From Saprospiraceae bacterium (lineage in GTDB: Bacteria; Bacteroidota; Bacteroidia; Chitinophagales; Saprospiraceae), in assembly GCA_017995875.1 (NCBI GenBank), contig JAGOIB010000068.1:1-10443 (forward strand): DNA of 10,443 nt, read 5' to 3'. The position numbers were made by a program, and so were the translations under genes. The notes under the pieces were generated by a model, which saw only the letters and a list, made by a program, of their open reading frames with translations, searched no databases and was not told where the DNA came from. Below are positions 1 to 6,516 of the stretch, one piece after another (position 1 is the first letter of the stretch; each line of letters begins with the position of its first letter).

Positions 1-311
1 CGCTCCAGTTCTTTCCAGAAAAAAAGCAAAGCAACATGAGGATTGTCTTCCATGTCCTTTGCTTTGTGGCTTTGATAATTGGTGAAAAATTCAAAACCAT
101 CCTGATGAAGTCCTTTCAACAAGACGATCCTTGCTGATGGTTGGCCTTTGTGGTTGACGGTTGCCAACGTCATGGCATTAGCCTCTTCAATTTCAGATTC
201 AATGGCTTCATGCCACCAGCGGCGAAATAAATCAAGTGGATCGGAAGTCAGGTCAGCGATATCAAGACTCCCTTTATGATAGGATTTGCGAAGGTCTTCT
301 ATGTTTTTCAC
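1..311 (-). CDS. pdxH: Pyridoxamine 5'-phosphate oxidase, N-terminal part (runs off left edge)
   Basis: PdxH is the cytoplasmic FMN enzyme that oxidises pyridoxine or pyridoxamine 5'-phosphate to pyridoxal 5'-phosphate, using O2. Reading the minus strand gives 103 codons. They begin KNIEDLRKSY, then DPLDLFRRWWHEA (about residues 23-35), then NAMTLATV and SARIVLLKG, then FFTNYQSHKAKDM and ALLFFWKELER. This is the usual order for the family. RIVLLK and TNYQSHK match the FMN-phosphate-binding segments; the second shows SHK where E. coli has SRK. The start is taken as GTG at 311-309, because an in-frame stop (324-326) lies five codons upstream and no ATG intervenes. About half of the roughly 215-residue protein is missing beyond the window. 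It is divergent from the next gene and has its own promoter-like element at 362-369. Identity is confident; the exact start is a little less so. Confidence 0.93.
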   Translation of the reverse strand, partial: MKNIEDLRKSYHKGSLDIADLTSDPLDLFRRWWHEAIESEIEEANAMTLATVNHKGQPSARIVLLKGLHQDGFEFFTNYQSHKAKDMEDNPHVALLFFWKELE

Positions 312-328
312 GGTTGATGATGATTAAG

Positions 329-355
329 ATCGAATCTCATAAGTACAGATTCGAT
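329..355. repeat. Perfect 9-bp inverted repeat in the pdxH leader
   Basis: ATCGAATCT (329-337) and AGATTCGAT (347-355) are exact reverse complements separated by 9 bases. The pair lies between the predicted pdxH -7 element and the GTG start, so it would cover or immediately follow the transcription start. It could be a dimeric repressor operator or a 5' stem-loop in the pdxH mRNA. It cannot be a terminator for a neighbouring gene, because the flanking genes diverge. No T tract follows it on either strand. Confidence 0.5.
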
Positions 356-361
356 GCTGCA

Positions 362-369
362 CAAAGATA
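362..369 (-). promoter_or_regulatory. Bacteroidota-type -7 promoter element for pdxH
   Basis: Read on the minus strand this is TATCTTTG, an exact match to the TAnnTTTG -7 consensus of the Bacteroidota housekeeping sigma factor. It lies about 50 bases upstream of the GTG start of pdxH. No clear TTTG -33 element sits at the usual 19-21 base spacing, so the call rests on the -7 box and its position. Transcription would start around 353-357, at the edge of the inverted repeat 329-355. Confidence 0.45.
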
Positions 370-455
370 AGCCGCAAATAGCGTAAAGGCTCTGTTAATA
401 GATGAGCCTGTCTTATGGCGAATCCATTTCGGTTAGTATCTTCACCATACATAAG

Positions 456-875
456 ATGAAAAAATCAACAGCTATAAAGTTAAAGCAAGTGTCAGGTCTG
501 AGCATTCAGGCTGGTGTTTGCCTGCTGTTGTTCCTGTATCTGGCTGCCTTCCTTTTTCCACAAGGTGCTCCTCACGTGCATATCGATCAGGCTTTACATG
601 AGGGTGATGCCTGTAAAAAGGATGCCTGTCATATCGCTATCTACCATCCTGGAAATAAAGATGGATGCCACCATAAATTTCACTTTACGAAAGCTCCGGA
701 AGAATGTCTGCTTTGTCATTCCATCGTAACACGTCATCTTCCATTACACATTGGCCTGCCCCAGGAACTTGTTTGCGCAACCCCATCCTACACGCCATCA
801 GCTAAAGTTGGAAAAGAAATTGCGCTCGTTATTTCTCATGATGATCGCGGCCCGCCCTTCTCCCTCATCATCTGA
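456..875 (+). CDS. Small His/Cys-rich exported or membrane-anchored protein, putative metal binding
   Basis: A 139-residue protein of unknown function. The ATG at 456 is preferred over the in-frame ATG at 402. It gives a normal targeting sequence: a basic start (MKKSTAIKLK), then a hydrophobic segment at about residues 15-35 (AGVCLLLFLYLAAFLFP) that could be a signal peptide or a single anchor. The extracytoplasmic part is dense in possible metal ligands: APHVH, DACKKDACH, GCHHKFHF, then ECLLCHS and RHLPLH. It ends DDRGPPFSLII. A late CxxC and a C-terminal R-x-P-P tail recall DUF2946-like small proteins found beside metal-related TonB receptors; I recognise the architecture rather than a specific family. 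A TonB-dependent receptor follows 110 bases downstream on the same strand, so a role in sensing or handing over a metal or metal complex is inferred. No strong Shine-Dalgarno site is visible. Confidence 0.75.
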   Translation: MKKSTAIKLKQVSGLSIQAGVCLLLFLYLAAFLFPQGAPHVHIDQALHEGDACKKDACHIAIYHPGNKDGCHHKFHFTKAPEECLLCHSIVTRHLPLHIGLPQELVCATPSYTPSAKVGKEIALVISHDDRGPPFSLII

Positions 876-877
876 GA

Positions 878-896
878 CACACTTTACTAAAGTGTG
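878..896. promoter_or_regulatory. Perfect 19-bp palindrome between the small protein and the TonB receptor
   Basis: CACACTTTACTAAAGTGTG has two exact 9-base arms around a central C and starts two bases after the stop codon of the small His/Cys protein. As RNA it could fold into a 7-bp stem with a 5-base loop, but no U tract follows, so it is a poor intrinsic terminator. As DNA it has the symmetry of an operator for a dimeric regulator. It could also be a processing or attenuation hairpin setting the ratio of the two genes. The palindrome is certain; its function is inferred. Confidence 0.5.
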
Positions 897-985
897 AACT
901 CCTGATAGATCTGTTTTGCAACTACCTACTGCCAAACATGATCTCTGTTCTTATCTTATTCTTTACTTTTTTTAAAGCTGAAACC

Positions 986-3421
986 ATGCATAAAATGGGA
1001 TTCAACCTGATTGGGATTCTCCTGTTCATCCCGATTCTTTCATTTGCAAAAATACATTCTGAAAACGAAAAGACTTCCTTATCAGGTATCATCACAGACC
1101 ACGCCACAGGTGAAACATTGCCAGGTGTGAATATTTATATACCGGACTTGAAAACAGGGACCATCAGTAATTTTGACGGTACCTATAAGATAGAAAACCT
1201 GCCTTCCTCTAAAGTCCTTGTACAGGTTACCTTGACAGGATATAAACTGATATCCGAAATCATCGACCTTGAAGTGACCAATACCCATGATTTTGTTTTA
1301 GAGGAAGCTGTAAACGAATTACATGAAATTGTCGTAACAGGTTTGACCAATTCATCAGAGAAAAACCGAACACCCACACCCATATCATCGATCCCACGAA
1401 TTGAACTTTTGCAAAATACCTCCACCAATATCATGGATGCTATAGCAAGACAACCAGGGATGTCCCAGGTGACGACAGGTGTTGGCATTTCAAAGCCTGT
1501 CATTCGCGGGTTGGGGTACAATCGAGTGGTGACCGTCATGGATGGTATACGTCAGGAAGGACAGCAGTGGGGCGATGAACATGGCATTGAAGTCGATGAG
1601 TATGCTGTCAATAAAGTGGAGATCTTAAAGGGGCCAGCAAGCCTGACGTATGGCTCGGATGCGATGGCCGGTGTGATCAATTTATTGAGTGCACCTACGC
1701 TACCTGATGGCCAAATCAATGGCAATGTGCTCGCTAATTATCAGACAAATAATGGTCTTGTCGGTTATTCAGCCAATATTGCAGGAAATAAAAATGGCTT
1801 TATTTGGGATTTGCGGTATAGTGGTAAAAATGCCCATGCCTATCAAAACATGTTTGATGGCTATGTCTTGAATTCAGGTTTTAAGGAAAATACAATTAGT
1901 GGAATTGTGGGATTTAACAAATCGTGGGGATACGCACATCTCCATCTGAGTGCGTATCATTTAACCCCCGGAATAGTTGAAGGAGATCGTGATAGCGCAA
2001 CCGGAGAATTTATCAAACCAATAGCCTTGAACGATACGACGGAAGCGTTGATCATAGCCGGTGATGACGATTTCAAATCATACACACCGTTGGTACCTTT
2101 CCAGGATATACATCACTATAAAGCTGTCCTTAATAATAGTTTTATAGTAGGCGATGGGAGCCTCAAGGCGACAATAGGTTTTCAGCAAAACAAAAGACAA
2201 GAATTTGATGATGTGCTTCATGCTGATCAGTATGGCCTTTACTTTTTACTCAATACTGTCAATTATGATTTGAGATACAATCTTGCAGGTAAGAATGATT
2301 TCACATTTTCCTTCGGGGTAAATGGGATGCAACAATCCTCTCAGAATAAGGGTACGGAATTTTTGATCCCAGCTTATGATCTCTTTGACATTGGCGCTTT
2401 TGTTATTGCTAGTAAAAGGATTGATCAATGGGATGTCAGCGGAGGTCTAAGGTATGATGCACGTATAGAAACAGGTGAAGATTTATATTTGAACACAGAT
2501 GGTGAAGTGGTCAACGGTAATGATCCGGATGCATATCATCAATTTACTGCATTCCATTCAACATTTACCGGCATTTCAGGTAGTATTGGTGCAACATATC
2601 AGTTTTCAGAAGTACTGTATACCAAACTGAATCTATCCAGAGGATTTCGAGCCCCTAATATCGCTGAACTTTCAGCCAATGGTGTGCATGAAGGTACTTT
2701 CAATTATATCATCGGAGATCCATCGTTAAAGCCAGAGACAAGTTTGCAACTGGATTATGCACTGGGTGTGAATACTATCCATATCACTGCTGAAGCAAGT
2801 GTATTTGCCAGCTCGATCGATCATTATATTTTCCAAAAGAAACTGGAAAGTACCATGGGTGGAGACTCACTTTCTGATGGATACAGCACATTTAAATTTG
2901 TTTCCGGTGTTGCGGATTTGACCGGCGGTGAAATCACCATTGATATCCACCCTCATCCATTTGATTGGCTGCATTTTGAAAATTCTTTTTCCTATGTCAA
3001 TGCGACGCAAAGGGATCAGCCGGATAGTGCAAGGTACCTGCCCTCTATTCCGCCAGCTAAGTGGAGCTCAGAACTAAAGGCAACAGCAGGTAAAGTTGGA
3101 AATATATTTTCCAATGCCTATGCGATGGTCGAATTTGAAAATTATTGGGCACAAAATAGATTCTACTCCGCATTTAATACAGAAACCGCGACACCAGGGT
3201 ATGCAATACTCAATATGGGAATCGGAGCAGACGTTATTTCAAAGAAAGGCGCAACACTATTTTCCCTTTTTATTAATGCAAACAACATAACAGACGTCGC
3301 TTATCAAAGCCACCTGAGCCGATTGAAATATGCGGATATAAATAACGTAACCGGCAGAACAGGGGTCTACAATATGGGTAGAAACATAAGTTTTAAACTG
3401 TTGGTGCCGCTTACCTTTTGA
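986..3421 (+). CDS. TonB-dependent outer-membrane receptor, probable metal or metal-complex importer
   Basis: An 811-residue outer-membrane receptor for active uptake powered by TonB-ExbBD. The ATG at 986 is chosen over the in-frame ATG at 938 because it gives a typical signal peptide (residues 1 to about 21, ending ILSFA). Domains in order: a CarboxypepD_reg-like domain from about residue 32 (LSGIITD..TGETLPGVNIY to about 110); EIVVTG at 114-119 at the start of the plug; plug motifs IRGLGYNRV, GQQWGDEHGIEVDEY (192-206) and GPASLTYGSDAMAGVINL (216-233); then a beta barrel to the C-terminal Phe (LLVPLTF), as expected for BAM insertion. Barrel features include LSRGFRAPNIAEL and a GVHEGT..GDPSLKPE stretch. 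The QQWGDEHG and GVHEGT segments resemble ZnuD-like zinc receptors, and the preceding gene encodes a His/Cys-rich exported protein, so a metal ligand is plausible but unproven. It is not a SusC: there is no SusD partner and the length is too short. The gene is intact. Confidence 0.93.
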   Translation: MHKMGFNLIGILLFIPILSFAKIHSENEKTSLSGIITDHATGETLPGVNIYIPDLKTGTISNFDGTYKIENLPSSKVLVQVTLTGYKLISEIIDLEVTNTHDFVLEEAVNELHEIVVTGLTNSSEKNRTPTPISSIPRIELLQNTSTNIMDAIARQPGMSQVTTGVGISKPVIRGLGYNRVVTVMDGIRQEGQQWGDEHGIEVDEYAVNKVEILKGPASLTYGSDAMAGVINLLSAPTLPDGQINGNVLANYQTNNGLVGYSANIAGNKNGFIWDLRYSGKNAHAYQNMFDGYVLNSGFKENTISGIVGFNKSWGYAHLHLSAYHLTPGIVEGDRDSATGEFIKPIALNDTTEALIIAGDDDFKSYTPLVPFQDIHHYKAVLNNSFIVGDGSLKATIGFQQNKRQEFDDVLHADQYGLYFLLNTVNYDLRYNLAGKNDFTFSFGVNGMQQSSQNKGTEFLIPAYDLFDIGAFVIASKRIDQWDVSGGLRYDARIETGEDLYLNTDGEVVNGNDPDAYHQFTAFHSTFTGISGSIGATYQFSEVLYTKLNLSRGFRAPNIAELSANGVHEGTFNYIIGDPSLKPETSLQLDYALGVNTIHITAEASVFASSIDHYIFQKKLESTMGGDSLSDGYSTFKFVSGVADLTGGEITIDIHPHPFDWLHFENSFSYVNATQRDQPDSARYLPSIPPAKWSSELKATAGKVGNIFSNAYAMVEFENYWAQNRFYSAFNTETATPGYAILNMGIGADVISKKGATLFSLFINANNITDVAYQSHLSRLKYADINNVTGRTGVYNMGRNISFKLLVPLTF

Positions 3422-3499
3422 GGCCAATGAGGTTTAGTAGAGAAGGAATGGATACTTTTATAGTAACGCTCTAATGGAGTGCTCATTTTCAAAACCGCT

Positions 3500-4477
3500 A
3501 TGAGAGGAATTTTCCATTCACTGTACCATCCTGAAATCTTCCAGGGAAATCTGACCAAACAGAAATATTTCGAAGGTTGGTATTATAAAATTGTATCAGC
3601 GGGTGAGGAGCATGCTATTGCAGTCATTCCAGGCGTTGCTCTTTATGATGAATCTGATCGACATGCGTTTATTCAAGTGATCAATGGGGTAGCACAAGAG
3701 ACATCGTATCATAAATTTCCTCTTGATGCTTTCTCTTACAGCAAGGATGAATTGAAAGTTTCGATCGGCAACAATCATTTTTCAGCATCATCTGTAAAAC
3801 TTGATTTGCCGGAGTTGAAAGGGGAAATCAAACTGCTAGACACTACGCCACTTGTTTCATCAATGTTCAGTCCCGGCATCATGGGTTGGTATTCTTTTGT
3901 GCCCGGTATGCAATGTTATCATGGTATAGTCAGTCTTCATCATACTCTTCAAGGGTCAACCACGGGATCACTCGGGCCTATCAACTGGAACGATGGCATA
4001 GGCTATGTGGAAAAAGACTGGGGCTCTTCTTTTCCCAAATGCTGGATATGGTCACATTGTAATCACTTCAAAGATTCAAAGCCAGCATCCCTGATGGCTT
4101 CTGTTGCACATATCCCCTGGATGGGAAAATATTTTCCCGGCTTTATTGTGATACTATGGATTGATGGTATGGAATATAGGTTTGCCACCTACAATGGTTC
4201 TAAAATGAAGTGTGCAGTGCTTGAAGACAGAGTCATATTGGAATTTAAAAAGGGAGACTCCCACCTTTCGGTTCATGCATATAAAGGCAAAACAGCAGTG
4301 TTGCGATCACCTATCCTTGGTCAAATGACAGGAAAGGTCAATGAAAGTCTGCAGGCGAGGGTAGAAGTGAAATTTGAAAAAGCAGGTAAGGTGATTTGGG
4401 CTGCCAATGGAACTACAGCGGGATTGGAAGTTGCAGGTGACACCACAATTCTTGAAAGTGAAACCTGGAGGAGCTAG
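3500..4477 (+). CDS. Tocopherol cyclase-like family protein
   Basis: A 325-residue protein of the tocopherol cyclase-like family (Pfam Tocopherol_cycl, related to plant VTE1). Visible hallmarks are the N-terminal HPEIFQG and YFEGWYYK (residues 23-30), and the central GYVEKDWGSSFP (168-179) followed by WIWSHCNHF (182-190). Plant VTE1 closes the chromanol ring of vitamin E. Bacterial relatives outside cyanobacteria mostly lack a tocopherol pathway, and their substrate is not known to me. There is no signal peptide or membrane segment, so it is probably cytoplasmic. The ATG at 3500 is preferred to the in-frame GTG at 3479, because family members begin shortly before the HPE.FQG motif. A degenerate -7-like TACTTTTA lies at 3453-3460. 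The stop codon directly abuts the possible TTG start of the DUF4271 gene, which suggests an operon with it and hemD. Family assignment is strong, function open. Confidence 0.88.
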   Translation: MRGIFHSLYHPEIFQGNLTKQKYFEGWYYKIVSAGEEHAIAVIPGVALYDESDRHAFIQVINGVAQETSYHKFPLDAFSYSKDELKVSIGNNHFSASSVKLDLPELKGEIKLLDTTPLVSSMFSPGIMGWYSFVPGMQCYHGIVSLHHTLQGSTTGSLGPINWNDGIGYVEKDWGSSFPKCWIWSHCNHFKDSKPASLMASVAHIPWMGKYFPGFIVILWIDGMEYRFATYNGSKMKCAVLEDRVILEFKKGDSHLSVHAYKGKTAVLRSPILGQMTGKVNESLQARVEVKFEKAGKVIWAANGTTAGLEVAGDTTILESETWRS

Positions 4478-4510
4478 TTGAAATCCATTGAGGTGGCTAC
4501 CTTTGCCGCC

Positions 4511-5518
4511 ATGTTCAGGATCCTGGGAATCTTCTTGTTTGTTGTAGTGACTACTTTAGTCTGGGGGCAAACCAGTGGGAATCCCTTTGATTTGAAATAC
4601 AGGACCTCAAAGCCTGTCAATACTACGCCTGCTGTCATAAAACAGGTACCAATTGATACTCTGGGGAAAGTACAAACACCTGATCCTGTTCCGGGTACCA
4701 TTAGTAAGGATACATTTCAACTTGCCCCGGACACTAGTGCTATAGCACCTGGTAATACCGGAGCTAACCCATTTGAAGTCAATAAAAGCCCCGATACAAC
4801 CATCAGCAAGTCTGTCGCCCCGGAGGATACATCAAATAGTAAATCTGATGTTGAAAAAATAATCCCGCCGGTACTCAAGAAAAATTCTGCTAAAGGCTTC
4901 CAGATATTCTTCCTCTTGTTAAGCTTACTCTTTCTGATCTTCATCGTCAATGTGGAGCGGAGCTTTGTAAGGGATCTTTGGAGGGTTATCTCAAATGAAA
5001 ATTATAGCTCGCTGCATCACAGGAATCAGCGGAATACCATGCGTCAGATTCTGCTGATGATGGGTTATACTGTGTTTATTATCCAGGCAGGCCTCTTCAT
5101 ATACCATGGATTCCGGATTTTCAGGCCTTATGGAAGCACTTTAGATAATGTTTGGCTCACCACCGCCCTTGTACTTGGGATTTATCTGACACGCCATGGA
5201 ATGATCCGTTATTTGCGCTGGCTCTTCAACAATGATAAGGAACTTACCCTTTTTGGGTTTGATATCAGCATCTTTAACACCATGGTTGGGCTGGTACTGC
5301 TACCGATCAATATTCTGATTGTTTTTGGTCCGGAATCAATACATAAGCCGTTGATATTCATTGGTATTGCGACCATAGCAGCAGCCTATTTGCTGCGACA
5401 GCTCAGGTGGATGCTCTCTGCCCGTCAACTTATAACGAATAGTCTATTTCTCTTTTTTGTTTATCTTTGCGCCGTCGAAATACTTCCCATATGGGCCATT
5501 TCGAAGTTATTCTGGTGA
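4511..5518 (+). CDS. DUF4271 integral membrane protein
   Basis: A Bacteroidota-specific membrane protein of unknown function. From the ATG at 4511 it has 335 residues: a signal peptide or first anchor (residues 2-19, GIFLFVVVTTLVWG), then an extracytoplasmic Pro/Thr/Ser/Asp-rich linker to about residue 125 with two NPF(D/E) motifs (24-27 and 86-89). The DUF4271 core follows: a hydrophobic segment (FFLLLSLLFLIFIVNVERSF), the conserved-looking ERSFVRDLWRVISNENYSSL loop, and about five more hydrophobic segments, ending in a short tail at IWAISKLFW. A TTG at 4478, just after the upstream stop and preceded by GGAGGAG (4467-4473), could be the true start. It would add 11 residues and couple translation to the cyclase-like gene; I prefer the ATG because it gives a compact signal peptide. 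hemD follows 26 bases downstream, an arrangement I recall as common in this phylum. A role linked to tetrapyrroles is only a guess. Confidence 0.85.
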   Translation: MFRILGIFLFVVVTTLVWGQTSGNPFDLKYRTSKPVNTTPAVIKQVPIDTLGKVQTPDPVPGTISKDTFQLAPDTSAIAPGNTGANPFEVNKSPDTTISKSVAPEDTSNSKSDVEKIIPPVLKKNSAKGFQIFFLLLSLLFLIFIVNVERSFVRDLWRVISNENYSSLHHRNQRNTMRQILLMMGYTVFIIQAGLFIYHGFRIFRPYGSTLDNVWLTTALVLGIYLTRHGMIRYLRWLFNNDKELTLFGFDISIFNTMVGLVLLPINILIVFGPESIHKPLIFIGIATIAAAYLLRQLRWMLSARQLITNSLFLFFVYLCAVEILPIWAISKLFW

Positions 5519-5544
5519 GTGATTGATCCATTAAATACTGTCGA

Positions 5545-6330
5545 ATGGGTACAAAAAGTATCAAAGCAAGTACAACAACAAGCCCAAAGCGAATCGTGAA
5601 GACCATCTTGGTCTCACAGCCGAAGCCGGAACGATCACCATACTATGACATTGAGAAGAAATACGGCATCCAGATAGACTGGAGGCCTTTCAATCATGTA
5701 GAGCCGGTCACGGAAAAGGAATTCCGTAAGCATCGCATTCGCCCGGATGAGTTCCAGGCGGTCGTGATGACCAGCAAAAACAGCATTGATCACTTCTTCC
5801 GCCTTTGCGAGGAAATGCGCGTCAAGGTGTCCCAGGACATGAAATACTTCTGTACCTCGGAGACCGTAGCCCATTATTTGCAAAAGTTTATCCAGTATCG
5901 TAAACGCAAGGTTTTTGTTGGTGAAAGGTCCATCCAGGATCTGTCGGGGCCACTCCAGAAGCACAAATCCACTACAAGGTTTCTTGTTCCATGCTCTAAT
6001 CTCGGCAAAGAAGACGTGATCGAATACCTGAAGCAAAAGGAAATGAATTTTGAATCAGCCGTGATGTATAATTCTGTTTCAAGTGATCTGTCAGATCTGA
6101 GAGACATCTTTTACGATATGCTGATCTTCTTTTCACCTCAGGGCATTGAGTCTTTGTTTGAAAACTTTCCTGACTTCCAGCAAAACAATACAAGGATCGC
6201 CGTTTTTGGAAATATCACTGCTAAAGCTGCGGAAGAACATCATCTTCAAATTAATGTACTTGCACCTGCTCCAGGTATTCCATCTATGTCTATGGCATTG
6301 GATAAGTATCTCCAGGAATCGAACGTATAA
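5545..6330 (+). CDS. hemD: Uroporphyrinogen-III synthase
   Basis: HemD cyclises hydroxymethylbilane to uroporphyrinogen III with inversion of ring D, the branch point to heme, siroheme and cobalamin; it acts in the cytoplasm. The 261 residues match the Bacteroidota form: ILVSQPKPERSPYYDIEKKYG near the N-terminus (about 22-42), FQAVVMTSKNSIDHFFRLCEEM (about 70-91), then MKYFCTSETVAHYLQKFI, YRKRKVFVG, an IFFSPQGIESLFENFP segment in the second lobe, and a C-terminal APAPGIPSMSMALDKYL. The fold is two Rossmann-like lobes and the family is very divergent, so the call relies on these phylum-typical segments. The Ser/Thr/Lys-rich first 15 residues may be an extension; a later start is possible but no better ATG precedes ILVSQ. 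The gene follows DUF4271 with a 26-base gap and is probably translated from the same mRNA. Confidence 0.9.
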   Translation: MGTKSIKASTTTSPKRIVKTILVSQPKPERSPYYDIEKKYGIQIDWRPFNHVEPVTEKEFRKHRIRPDEFQAVVMTSKNSIDHFFRLCEEMRVKVSQDMKYFCTSETVAHYLQKFIQYRKRKVFVGERSIQDLSGPLQKHKSTTRFLVPCSNLGKEDVIEYLKQKEMNFESAVMYNSVSSDLSDLRDIFYDMLIFFSPQGIESLFENFPDFQQNNTRIAVFGNITAKAAEEHHLQINVLAPAPGIPSMSMALDKYLQESNV

Positions 6331-6357
6331 GAACGGCGGAAAGGTTTAAGAGGTAAA

Positions 6358-6412
6358 GCGAACCTAAATGTCCAAGTCCCCTCCAGGGGATTTAGGGGCA
6401 AAAGAGGCGAAA
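6358..6412. repeat. Tandem intergenic repeat, unit 1 of 2 (about 55 bp)
   Basis: The first copy of a 55-bp unit in the gene-free spacer between hemD and the Nudix gene. Its core, 6374-6400, runs AAGTCCCC-TCCA-GGGGA then TTTAGGGGCA and contains a CCCC/GGGG dyad. It begins GCGA and ends in GCGAAA. The 27-base core differs from that of unit 2 at two positions only. I recall similar CCCCT..AGGGGATTTAGGGG repeats between genes in many Bacteroidota. The alternative second GGGG could compete for pairing with the CCCC. The first part of the spacer, 6331-6357, holds nothing recognisable apart from a partial GAAAGGT similarity. Confidence 0.75.
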
Positions 6413-6467
6413 GCGACCGTAGATGTGAAAGTCCCCTATAGGGGATTTAGGGGCAAAAAAGCCGAAA
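6413..6467. repeat. Tandem intergenic repeat, unit 2 of 2 (about 55 bp)
   Basis: The second copy, directly abutting the first with a 55-base period. The core at 6429-6455 contains TCCCCTATAGGGGA, a perfect 14-bp palindrome, followed by TTTAGGGGCA. The centre is TA here but CC in unit 1, and the dyad arms are unchanged, which suggests selection or a family constraint on the arms. The remaining spacer, 6468-6516, leads to the Nudix gene and shows no clear promoter. No T tract follows, so this does not look like a simple terminator. Confidence 0.75.
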
Positions 6468-6516
6468 GGTACTTCTGCAAGAAAACATCCCTTATGTATT
6501 CGTGTTATTGTTGCTC

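Noticed and set aside
387..409. AGGCTC ... GAGCCT inverted repeat upstream of the small His/Cys gene
   Set aside because: Only six paired bases with an 11-base spacer and no T tract; easily due to chance, and no positional support.
402..455. Longer N-terminus of the small His/Cys protein from ATG 402
   Set aside because: It would place 18 mostly polar residues before a good MKKS-type signal start; ATG 456 is more plausible.
915..947. Possible -33 TTTG (915-918) and -7 GATCTCTG (940-947) promoter for the TonB receptor
   Set aside because: Spacing is right, but the -7 box has two mismatches to TAnnTTTG, so I do not list it as a feature.
5635..6193. Minus-strand open frames opposite hemD
   Set aside because: Antisense shadows with no recognisable domain and composition dictated by the hemD codons.
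6331..6516. Two-repeat array as a CRISPR
   Set aside because: Only two units, with the 55-base period explained by similarity over the whole unit rather than unique spacers, and no cas genes in the window.
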